5,537 nucleotides of DNA, from contig DJFP01000188.1 in the NCBI GenBank assembly GCA_002432565.1, positions 16,242-21,778 of the forward strand, read 5' to 3'. This DNA comes from Flavobacteriales bacterium UBA5869 (GTDB lineage: Bacteria; Bacteroidota; Bacteroidia; Flavobacteriales_D; Crocinitomicaceae). Both the position numbers and the translations under genes were made by a program. Positions 1 through 5,537 of this stretch are shown here, piece after piece; position 1 is the first letter of the stretch, and every line of letters begins with the position of its first letter. The notes below the pieces were generated by a model. The model had not been told where the DNA came from, did not search any database, and saw nothing but the letters and a program-made list of their open reading frames with translations.

Positions 1-515
1 CCCAAATATTTCAGGTCGTTATTTTCCATGTACTCATCCGATTTATCCTGGATTTCGTAAATCATATCCTGTAATGCTTCCACATCACCCAATCCTTTAT
101 CGAACTTTGAGATCAATTCCTTATCCGAAAAAACGCTTTCCAGGCCTACTTTTGATCCCATTTTTTGAATAACCACCAAATACTCGCGAGCTTCCTGCGT
201 TTTCGAATTGATTGCACAATAAGCCATATCTGTAGAGTAAACTCCCAAATTGATCAATTGATCGATTTTCACAGAGTACTTATCTGCATCTGCAACCGGA
301 TTCGTTTTTCCGGCAACATAAGGTAATCCGGCATCCTTAAATGCATTTGCGATACTTATCGGCGGAGGCAATACGTAATCATTTTCCGCAGAATCATCAG
401 ACTCATCTGTTGTTTCAATAGTAGCAACTTCGTTCTTTTCAGTTTCACCACCTCCACATGAAGCCAGGCTTAAGGTTAGTGCAAAAACGGGTACAAAATA
501 ATTCAGTTTCAACAT
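1..515 (-). CDS. Putative lipoprotein, unknown function (3' end outside window)
   Basis: The minus-strand frame is open from the ATG at 513-515 to the window edge, giving 171 residues with no stop; the C-terminus lies outside. The N-terminus is a short type II signal peptide (MLKLNYFVPVFALTLSLASC): Lys3, a hydrophobic core at about residues 7-18, and a lipobox L17-A18-S19-C20, so Cys20 should be lipidated after Lsp cleavage. A GGG spacer and an acidic, Ser/Thr-rich linker follow (about residues 24-45, including a DESDDSAEND run), then a helix-prone charged domain. In that domain the stretch LGVYSTDMAYC followed by a TQEAREYL segment resembles small Bacteroidota lipoproteins of unknown role that I recall; this is from memory, not a search. 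Placement in the envelope is a strong inference; the function is unknown. It is transcribed divergently from comEC, with 110 bp between the starts. There is no clear Shine-Dalgarno sequence, which is normal for Bacteroidota. Confidence 0.5.
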   Translation of the reverse strand, partial: MLKLNYFVPVFALTLSLASCGGGETEKNEVATIETTDESDDSAENDYVLPPPISIANAFKDAGLPYVAGKTNPVADADKYSVKIDQLINLGVYSTDMAYCAINSKTQEAREYLVVIQKMGSKVGLESVFSDKELISKFDKGLGDVEALQDMIYEIQDKSDEYMENNDLKYL

Positions 516-625
516 AATTTGGTTGTAAAGTTTTGATCGTAAAGAAACAAAGAAAAATCAATTTGGGATATCATCTGTCGAAGATTTTATTAGATTCGTC
601 TATATTATAACCCACTATACACGAC
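516..625. promoter_or_regulatory. Divergent intergenic region between lipoprotein gene and comEC
   Basis: This AT-rich 110-bp spacer separates two divergent start codons and must hold both promoters unless these lie inside the genes. Two one-mismatch matches to the Bacteroidota -7 box TAnnTTTG are visible: TAGATTCG at 591-598 on the plus strand (towards comEC) and TTTCTTTG on the minus strand at 548-555 (towards the lipoprotein gene). Neither has a TTG at the expected distance upstream, so both are weak candidates. An in-frame TAA at 608-610 directly upstream of the comEC ATG rules out a longer comEC start. No operator-like palindrome was recognised. Confidence 0.5.
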
Positions 626-2566
626 ATGCCGCTATTACCAATTTCAATAGGACTCATTCTTGGAATCTTTTTTTCCTATATGTCCGGGGGAAATCCGGGA
701 ACTACCGGGTTAGTTATCACGACTATTTTCATGGGCAGTTTGCTGTCCCTGGTTTTTAATTATTTGTTCCGTCCGAAATCTTTCCCGAAGCTCATTCCTG
801 TAATTGCATTCGGCACCTTATTTATGCTGTTCGGATTCGGGAAACTGGAACTATCCAAAGAATCCGTTTCATCCTGCCGGGATCTTTCCGGGAAAGTCAC
901 TTACGGGACTGTATTCCGAAACAAAATCTCCGAATCGGACTATCAAACAATACATATCTCACTTGAAAAATCAACAAACGGAGATAAACAGTTCGCCACA
1001 AATGGAAATATCATCCTGACACTCGATACCCTGGAAGGAATTTACAAAACCGGAGATTTCCTTGCTTTTAAAACTGTCCTTGAACCCTTTCAGAATGAAA
1101 CCAATCCCGGAAGTTTCGATGCGGAATATTATTATGGAACACACCATTATGTCGGAAGAGCATTTATAGCTTCCAACTGCATTAAAAAAACAGGAACCCG
1201 GGAAAATTTATCTGTCTTTTTCTCCAAATGGCAGGATGAAATGGGTCAAAGCCTAAAATCCTGGCTTCCGGAGTCAGTTTCCGGAATAGGTGTTGCGTTG
1301 CTTTTGGGAAATAAAGCAGATATCGACCCCGAAGTGCTCGACTCTTTTTCAAACACGGGAGCTATGCATGTTCTTGCTGTTTCCGGATTGCACGTCGGGA
1401 TTATTTTGATCATCTTTCAATACATCCTGGGCTTCTTCAGCCGTTGGATTTCCAGGAAACAAGCCATTCTCTTTTCAGTTGTACTGATTTGGGGATTCGG
1501 GTTGCTAAGCGGCGCATCGCCTTCCGTGATCCGTGCGGTTATCATGTTCAGTATCCTGGCATTGGGACAATTATTGAGCAGAAAAAATAACGGTATGAAC
1601 AACCTCATCCTTTCTGCCATCCTATTGTTGATGTACGATCCGTATTACTTATTCGACATTGGTTTCCAATTATCTTATGTTGCTTTGATCGGCATCATGC
1701 TCTTCCAAAAACCAATCTACAGCCTGCTCCGTTTCAAACGAAAATGGCTCGACTGGCTCTGGAATGGAAGTTCGGTCGGGATTGCCGCAACCATTGCAAC
1801 GACTCCCCTAATGCTTTACTGGTTCCATCAATTCCCGAATTACTTTTTGCTTTCTAACATCGTGGTCATGCTGCTCGGATTTATCGTATTGCTCTTTTTG
1901 ATTATCCTGGTCTTTACCGCATGGATTCCTTATTTCAATACGCTCGTTATTTTCCTGACCGCTCTTTCACTCCAGGCTTTGGTGGTTGGAATTCAATATG
2001 TGGACGAAATTCCTGGTGGCGTTTCCGGTGGATTTGAACTTAACTTCTTCCAATTCCTACTCATCGGAGGATTGATTGGTTTTTGTTTTCATAAATTGCT
2101 GATTGAGCAGCTCTTTCCAAAAATTGCCCTGGCTGGTCTCGCGGTTTGCCTGCTCTTTATATCCTGGAAGCGGGAAGTGAAATTTGAACAAAACCAACTT
2201 CAGGTATTCTCCGGTAAGGCTTTTTGCGGAATGATCCAGTACAACGGAAAACTCATCACTTTCAAAGAAGACATTCCAAAAAACAAACAAATCCTGCAAA
2301 CACTCAAAAATGCTGTCCGTGATTCGGGACTTAAACTTAGTAAAACCCTTGTTCTAAAATCCGGCAACAAAGTTCATTTAGACGGAAAAGAAGTTTCATT
2401 TGAAGAAATGGAAAACGGGTGGAAATTCAGGATCGGTGAACAGGAATTCACTTATCTGTTAAAAGGAAACCCGGGAAAGTCGCATCCTAAAGAGCTTTTA
2501 TCTCAAAGGCTGCAGCATTATTTATACAAAGATGAGAAGATTCAGCCTTTTTGTATGCCGATATAA
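626..2566 (+). CDS. comEC: ComEC/Rec2-family competence DNA channel, lacking the metallo-beta-lactamase domain
   Basis: ComEC is the inner-membrane channel that carries single-stranded DNA into the cytoplasm during natural transformation. This protein has 646 residues. Residues 1-75 hold about three membrane segments. Residues ~80-190 form a DUF4131/OB-fold-type periplasmic domain, with the family hallmark NPGSFD at 160-165. The Competence domain spans roughly 215-510 and shows the typical motifs: ALLLGNK near 224-230, HVLAVSGLHVG at 248-258, GASPSVIRA at 296-304, DPYYLFDIGFQLSY at 338-351, TTPL at 392-395 and SNIV near 410-413. The last membrane helix ends at about 512. The remaining ~130 residues are soluble, with no HxHxDH metal-binding motif, so the nuclease-like domain of longer ComEC proteins (about 750 residues) is absent. 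The tail was not recognised. The start is firm: an in-frame TAA lies at 608-610 and no other ATG intervenes. The stop codon touches a palindromic repeat. Other competence genes are not in view. The family assignment is very secure; activity in transformation is inferred. Confidence 0.5.
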   Translation: MPLLPISIGLILGIFFSYMSGGNPGTTGLVITTIFMGSLLSLVFNYLFRPKSFPKLIPVIAFGTLFMLFGFGKLELSKESVSSCRDLSGKVTYGTVFRNKISESDYQTIHISLEKSTNGDKQFATNGNIILTLDTLEGIYKTGDFLAFKTVLEPFQNETNPGSFDAEYYYGTHHYVGRAFIASNCIKKTGTRENLSVFFSKWQDEMGQSLKSWLPESVSGIGVALLLGNKADIDPEVLDSFSNTGAMHVLAVSGLHVGIILIIFQYILGFFSRWISRKQAILFSVVLIWGFGLLSGASPSVIRAVIMFSILALGQLLSRKNNGMNNLILSAILLLMYDPYYLFDIGFQLSYVALIGIMLFQKPIYSLLRFKRKWLDWLWNGSSVGIAATIATTPLMLYWFHQFPNYFLLSNIVVMLLGFIVLLFLIILVFTAWIPYFNTLVIFLTALSLQALVVGIQYVDEIPGGVSGGFELNFFQFLLIGGLIGFCFHKLLIEQLFPKIALAGLAVCLLFISWKREVKFEQNQLQVFSGKAFCGMIQYNGKLITFKEDIPKNKQILQTLKNAVRDSGLKLSKTLVLKSGNKVHLDGKEVSFEEMENGWKFRIGEQEFTYLLKGNPGKSHPKELLSQRLQHYLYKDEKIQPFCMPI

Positions 2567-2644
2567 GGTGCCTTCGGCTGCGTGCGCTTAATCACCTTTC
2601 AGAAAGTAACTCAATGGAAAAGCTCATTGAGCGGAGTCGAAATG
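2565..2644. repeat. REP/BIME-like imperfect palindromic intergenic element
   Basis: This stretch fills the gap between the convergent ends of comEC and the downstream lipoprotein gene. Its two ends carry inverted, diverged copies of one module: TTCGGCTGCGTGC at 2573-2585 on the plus strand, and TTCGACTCCGCTC on the minus strand (plus-strand GAGCGGAGTCGAA at 2629-2641). Nine of 13 positions are identical, and 11 of 13 could pair as RNA if G-U pairs are counted. Smaller nested palindromes are AAGGTG (2565-2570) with CACCTT (2593-2598), GCC-TTC-GGC (2570-2578), CTTTC-A-GAAAG (2596-2606), and CTCAATG/CATTGAG (2610-2631). TTCGACTCCGCTC-type sequences are familiar to me as dispersed intergenic repeats in Bacteroidota, related to REP sequences moved by RAYT transposases. 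Copy number in this genome cannot be seen here. Confidence 0.5.
2610..2631. terminator. Perfect 7-bp stem-loop, possible bidirectional terminator
   Basis: CTCAATG (2610-2616) and CATTGAG (2625-2631) form a perfect 7-bp stem around an 8-nt loop. It lies 44 bp after the comEC stop and 29 bp beyond the stop of the convergent lipoprotein gene, where a shared terminator would be expected. There is no run of T directly after the stem on either strand, so it is not a canonical intrinsic terminator. It may simply be part of the repeat element that contains it. Confidence 0.5.
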
Positions 2645-2659
2645 CTTTTCAATTCTCAA

Positions 2660-3547
2660 TTAATCCAACGGCATATAAAAGGAATCATATCTCCGGGTTA
2701 CCATCACATTTTTATCTGCTTCTAAAACTGCTTCCACCACATAAACCGTTTCTTTCGACAAAGGATCCGTATCTTTTCTAAAGGAAAACACGTAATCCGG
2801 GGTTTTGAAACCCGGAATCTCCATTTTCATCTGGCGAGCAGCCAATTTCAGCGCAATTCCCTGGGGAGCGGTGCTCTGGTTTTCAGCTGCAAAACGCATG
2901 ACCAGGAAAACATTATCGAGGAACTTATTCTTCTCTTCATCCTTCAGCCCAAACTCCTTGTTTTTCATCATTGCATAAAAAGCGAGGTCATCATTAGAGG
3001 TGAATCCATCCATATTTCGGGTAAACCAATCTTCTTTCATGTATTTCTCCGCCCAGATCTTATTCGATTTCCCGGTTTGGAACTCATCAATGTATTCCAT
3101 TTTCCGCAATACATTCCTGTTATTTAAAAAGCATTGGGCAATAATAAATTCACAAGTTGTATCCTGGATCAATTCGAACCAATGCGTTTCCATATAAAGA
3201 ACTTCCGTGGTATCCGCAAGCAAAGCCATTTTCTGAGTTTCAATCAACGGATCAATTTCCTTGGTAGAAAGTCCCAGTTTACTCAAGCGGTATTTCTCTT
3301 CGAAAAGCGAATCCAAACGCTGATAAGACTGCGGTTTCACTACAACCGTTTCTCCATAAGTGAGGCTCACATACCGCTTATTCACAGCACCGAAATCCTG
3401 AGCCAGTTTCTGTTCCAGGGCTTCTTTCCTGTTTTTTGCCAAATCTTCCAAACTCGGGCCGGGAACATATTTCAGTCCGCAGGAAGAACCGGCACCAATA
3501 ATGAGTAAAACAGAAGCAAAACGATTTAGAAAGTTTATTCCCGACAT
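2660..3547 (-). CDS. Putative lipoprotein, unknown function, 295 aa
   Basis: This is a complete minus-strand gene with ATG at 3545-3547 and TAA at 2660-2662. The N-terminus looks like a lipoprotein signal: Arg9, a hydrophobic stretch FASVLLIIGAG at 10-20, and G20-S21-S22-C23. Gly at the -3 position is less usual than Leu/Val/Ile, so lipidation at Cys23 is likely but not certain. After the signal, residues ~30-125 are charged and helix-prone (SLEDLAKNRKEALEQKLAQ, then LDSLFEEKYRLSKLGLSTKE). Residues ~135-230 are mixed helical with many aromatics (ETHWFEL, WAEKYMKEDWF, DDLAFYAMM). The C-terminal ~55 residues look beta-rich (PDYVFSFRKD, ETVYVVEAVLEADKNVMVTRRYDSFYMPLD in two pieces). I recognise no family or catalytic motif. 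An in-frame TGA at 3566-3568 blocks any longer start, and no other Met lies near the signal peptide, so the start is firm. It converges on comEC across the palindromic element and diverges from the DUF5916 gene with a 14-bp gap. Confidence 0.5.
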   Translation of the reverse strand: MSGINFLNRFASVLLIIGAGSSCGLKYVPGPSLEDLAKNRKEALEQKLAQDFGAVNKRYVSLTYGETVVVKPQSYQRLDSLFEEKYRLSKLGLSTKEIDPLIETQKMALLADTTEVLYMETHWFELIQDTTCEFIIAQCFLNNRNVLRKMEYIDEFQTGKSNKIWAEKYMKEDWFTRNMDGFTSNDDLAFYAMMKNKEFGLKDEEKNKFLDNVFLVMRFAAENQSTAPQGIALKLAARQMKMEIPGFKTPDYVFSFRKDTDPLSKETVYVVEAVLEADKNVMVTRRYDSFYMPLD

Positions 3548-3561
3548 ATCTGTGACTTTAT

Positions 3562-5537
3562 ATGATCAAAAATAACGATTTTTACCGGGTGAAATTGCAC
3601 TGCTTCATACTTCTAACGTTTATTCTGATTTCGTTTGTACTTCCGGCCCAAAAAACAGTTTCCGGAAAACGGACAAATCATGCTGTTTCATTGGATGGGA
3701 TGCTTTTGGAAACCGCATGGGATGAAGCAGAAACAGCAACTGATTTCATCAATAACTACCCCAACCCGGGAGTTGCCAGTAATTTCAAGAGCGAGGTTAA
3801 ATTCCTCTACGACGATCAATATATTTACATCGGTGCAAAATTAACAGATGCCAAGCCGGATTCTATCATCGCTTTTTTATCCGAAAGGGACGATTATGGA
3901 AATGCAGATTGGTTCGGAGTTTTAATTGACCCTTACGGCGCCGGACAAAATGGCTTCGGATTTTATGTGACAGCTGCCGGAACCGAACTGGATGCCATCA
4001 TCGATCAAACCAACGAAGATTATTCCTGGAATGCCGTTTGGAGAAGTAAAGTCAAACGAATTGCCGAAGGCTGGAGCCTGGAAATACGTATCCCTCTCAC
4101 ACAATTGCGTTTCCCCAAAGAAACGATCCAGAACTGGCGGATCAATTACATCCGGAATATCCGCCGGAACCGGGAAACTTCACACTGGTCTTTTGTAGAT
4201 CCGCAGCAATACGGTGAAATTGCCCAAAGCGGTTATCTCAAAGGAATTGAAAACCTGGGAACACCCTTAAGACTTTCCTTCTCCCCTTATTCCACCATGT
4301 ACCTGGAAGACAGCTACGATGAAAATTCGAAGTCGCAGGACTGGGGATTCCGTCCGCGTTTCGGAATGGACATGAAAGTGGGTTTGAGCGAATCGTTTAC
4401 ACTGGACGCCACTTTGGTCCCTGACTTCGGGCAGACCGTTTCGGACCGTTTGGTACTGAACCTTTCACCTTTCGAAATCCGGTATCCGGAGAACAGACCT
4501 TTCTTCCTGGAAGGAATGGATTTATTTGGAATCGGTGATCTGTTCTACTCGCGCAGGATTGGTGCTGAAAGCTACCTGAAAGAGCAGGCATTGGATTCTG
4601 CTGCACAGGATCCGAACAATACTATCAATTCTATACCCGACCGGGCACAATTAATCAATGCACTGAAAATTTCAGGGCGGACAAAAGGCGGCCTGGGAAT
4701 CGGTGTATTCAACGCCATTGAAAACAGGTCTTCCCTGCATTACCGGGATTCCGCGGGAAATGACCACAAAATCCTCGCCCACCCGGTATCGAATTACAAC
4801 GTATTCGTACTCTCACAAAACCTGAAAAACAACGCCAATATTGCTCTCTTAAACACCAATGTTATCCGCCCGGAGATCAATGTGCTTTCCAATGTCAGTA
4901 CCTTGCGGGGATTAGTGTTTAACAAAGCCAGGGTTTACAGTATCTCTGCCAATACGCAGGTTTCAGTTAATTCTTCAGGTAATAAGGTCGATGTGGGCCG
5001 TTCTTCTGCAATCAGTTTCCAAAAAGTAAAAGGAGTCAATCAATTCAATATTGATTATTACGATTGTGATCAAAACTACAATCCGACAGAGTTGGGTTTC
5101 CTGCCCCGGAATAATTTCTTCGGGTTTTACGGACGTTACCGTTGGACAGGGTACGAGGCGACCAAACGGCTTCTGCGCAGGAACTTCTCAGCTGAAAACA
5201 CGGTTGAATATTTATACAAACCAACCAAATTCGGTTACTGGTCCATTAACAGCGAATACATTATAACCACCAAAAAATTCCTTTCCGCAGGCGTTTCTCT
5301 CAACTTCTATCCACTTGGAGAACGTGACTTTTTCGAATCGCGAACGTTTGGAATTCCTGTCAATTTCCCGGCTTCTTTTCAATACGGCGGATTTTATTCG
5401 AGCGATTATTCCAAACGCTTTGCTTTGGATTACTACGTTTACCATCGTGTTTTCGACCGCAAAGGAATGTCGAACCTGGATCTGAACATCAGTCCGCGAA
5501 TCCGTATCGCTCCGAAAGTCTTCACCGTTTTGAGTTC
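3562..5537 (+). CDS. DUF5916 protein with N-terminal CBM9-like domain, predicted outer-membrane beta-barrel (3' end outside window)
   Basis: The frame is open from ATG 3562 to the window edge, giving 658 residues; family members are usually somewhat longer, so perhaps 100-250 residues are missing. Residues 1-29 form a signal peptide with core FILLTFILISFVL and a likely cut at LPA|Q (29/30). Residues ~40-225 form a CBM9-like beta-sandwich: LDG 44-46 and W53 at its start, KFLYDDQYIYIG 80-91, DWFGVLIDPY 116-125, FGFYVTAAG 132-140, WSLEIRIPL 171-179 and INYIRNIRRNRE 194-205. From ~235 the DUF5916 region shows its signature: PDFGQTVSD 287-295, LNLSPFEI 299-306, PENRPFFLEG 309-318 and FYSRRIG 328-334. 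After that come alternating-hydrophobicity, aromatic-rich strands ending in polar turns, as in a beta-barrel. Its biological role is not established; sugar binding or surface transport is inference. An in-frame TGA at 3553-3555 prevents a longer start. A GTG at 3589 (residue 10) would give a tidier signal peptide beginning MKLHCFILL and is a real alternative. It diverges from the lipoprotein gene. Confidence 0.5.
   Translation, partial: MIKNNDFYRVKLHCFILLTFILISFVLPAQKTVSGKRTNHAVSLDGMLLETAWDEAETATDFINNYPNPGVASNFKSEVKFLYDDQYIYIGAKLTDAKPDSIIAFLSERDDYGNADWFGVLIDPYGAGQNGFGFYVTAAGTELDAIIDQTNEDYSWNAVWRSKVKRIAEGWSLEIRIPLTQLRFPKETIQNWRINYIRNIRRNRETSHWSFVDPQQYGEIAQSGYLKGIENLGTPLRLSFSPYSTMYLEDSYDENSKSQDWGFRPRFGMDMKVGLSESFTLDATLVPDFGQTVSDRLVLNLSPFEIRYPENRPFFLEGMDLFGIGDLFYSRRIGAESYLKEQALDSAAQDPNNTINSIPDRAQLINALKISGRTKGGLGIGVFNAIENRSSLHYRDSAGNDHKILAHPVSNYNVFVLSQNLKNNANIALLNTNVIRPEINVLSNVSTLRGLVFNKARVYSISANTQVSVNSSGNKVDVGRSSAISFQKVKGVNQFNIDYYDCDQNYNPTELGFLPRNNFFGFYGRYRWTGYEATKRLLRRNFSAENTVEYLYKPTKFGYWSINSEYIITTKKFLSAGVSLNFYPLGERDFFESRTFGIPVNFPASFQYGGFYSSDYSKRFALDYYVYHRVFDRKGMSNLDLNISPRIRIAPKVFTVLS
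3567..3574 (-). promoter_or_regulatory. Bacteroidota-type -7 box (TATTTTTG) for the minus-strand lipoprotein gene
   Basis: The minus strand reads TATTTTTG here, an exact match to the Bacteroidota sigma-factor -7 consensus TAnnTTTG. Transcription would begin near 3560, leaving a leader of about 13 nt before the lipoprotein ATG at 3545-3547. The box lies inside the first codons of the opposing DUF5916 gene. The usual TTG of the -33 element is not present at the right distance; only a TTT is found there, so the match is partial. The short AT-rich motif can arise by chance. Confidence 0.5.

Noticed and set aside
2057..2299. Minus-strand open frame of 80 codons within comEC
   Set aside because: It is antisense to the intact comEC reading frame, with no supporting motif.
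2567..2656. Canonical rho-independent terminator after comEC
   Set aside because: Stems are present but no T-run directly follows them on either strand, so only a low-confidence terminator is listed.
2551..2781. Plus-strand open frame of 76 codons running from the end of comEC into the lipoprotein gene
   Set aside because: It overlaps the comEC end, crosses the palindromic element and is mostly antisense to the lipoprotein gene; its product resembles no protein and has no signal.
3134..3508. Plus-strand open frame of 124 codons
   Set aside because: It is fully antisense to the minus-strand lipoprotein gene, whose signal peptide, start and stop are coherent; the antisense product has no recognisable features.
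3547..3554. TATCTGTG as a plus-strand -7 box for the DUF5916 gene
   Set aside because: It has one mismatch to TAnnTTTG and no TTG at the -33 position, and would leave an almost leaderless message from the ATG at 3562; kept only as part of the divergent-promoter finding.
1..5537. Mobile element, CRISPR array, tRNA, toxin-antitoxin or defence system
   Set aside because: No transposase, integrase, regularly spaced repeats, tRNA-like fold or small gene pair was found; the four real genes and the palindromic element account for nearly the whole window.

Overview
This window looks like an ordinary chromosomal segment of a Bacteroidota bacterium, most likely a flavobacterium-type organism; the genus cannot be fixed. 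The grounds are two Bacteroidota-style lipoproteins, a DUF5916 outer-membrane-type protein, an exact TAnnTTTG promoter -7 box, starts without purine-rich Shine-Dalgarno sequences, and an intergenic TTCGACTCCGCTC-type palindromic repeat. Base composition is moderate, about low-to-mid 40s % GC by eye, and codon style is similar throughout. I see no transposase, integrase, tRNA, rRNA or CRISPR array.

Layout: (1) 1-515, minus strand: the N-terminal 171 residues of a lipoprotein of unknown function, cut by the window edge. (2) 516-625: a 110-bp divergent intergenic region. (3) 626-2566, plus strand: a complete ComEC/Rec2-family DNA-uptake channel of 646 residues. It has the N-terminal DUF4131/OB-type domain and the Competence membrane domain but no C-terminal metallo-beta-lactamase-like nuclease domain. 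(4) 2565-2644: an imperfect palindromic, REP/BIME-like element between the convergent ends of comEC and the next gene; it may also terminate transcription. (5) 2660-3547, minus strand: a second lipoprotein of unknown function, complete at 295 residues. (6) 3548-3561: only 14 bp between two divergent starts. (7) 3562-5537, plus strand: a secreted protein with an N-terminal CBM9-like beta-sandwich and a DUF5916 predicted beta-barrel, cut by the window edge.

The genes alternate in strand (-, +, -, +), so no operon is visible and each gene is probably its own transcription unit. The common theme is the cell envelope: two lipoproteins, an inner-membrane DNA channel and a probable outer-membrane barrel protein. 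Nothing shows that they act together. The points most worth a second look are the REP-like element abutting the comEC stop codon, the nuclease-less ComEC with an unassigned ~130-residue tail, and the very tight divergent start pair with a promoter inside the opposing gene. I did not find convincing evidence of a new multi-gene system.
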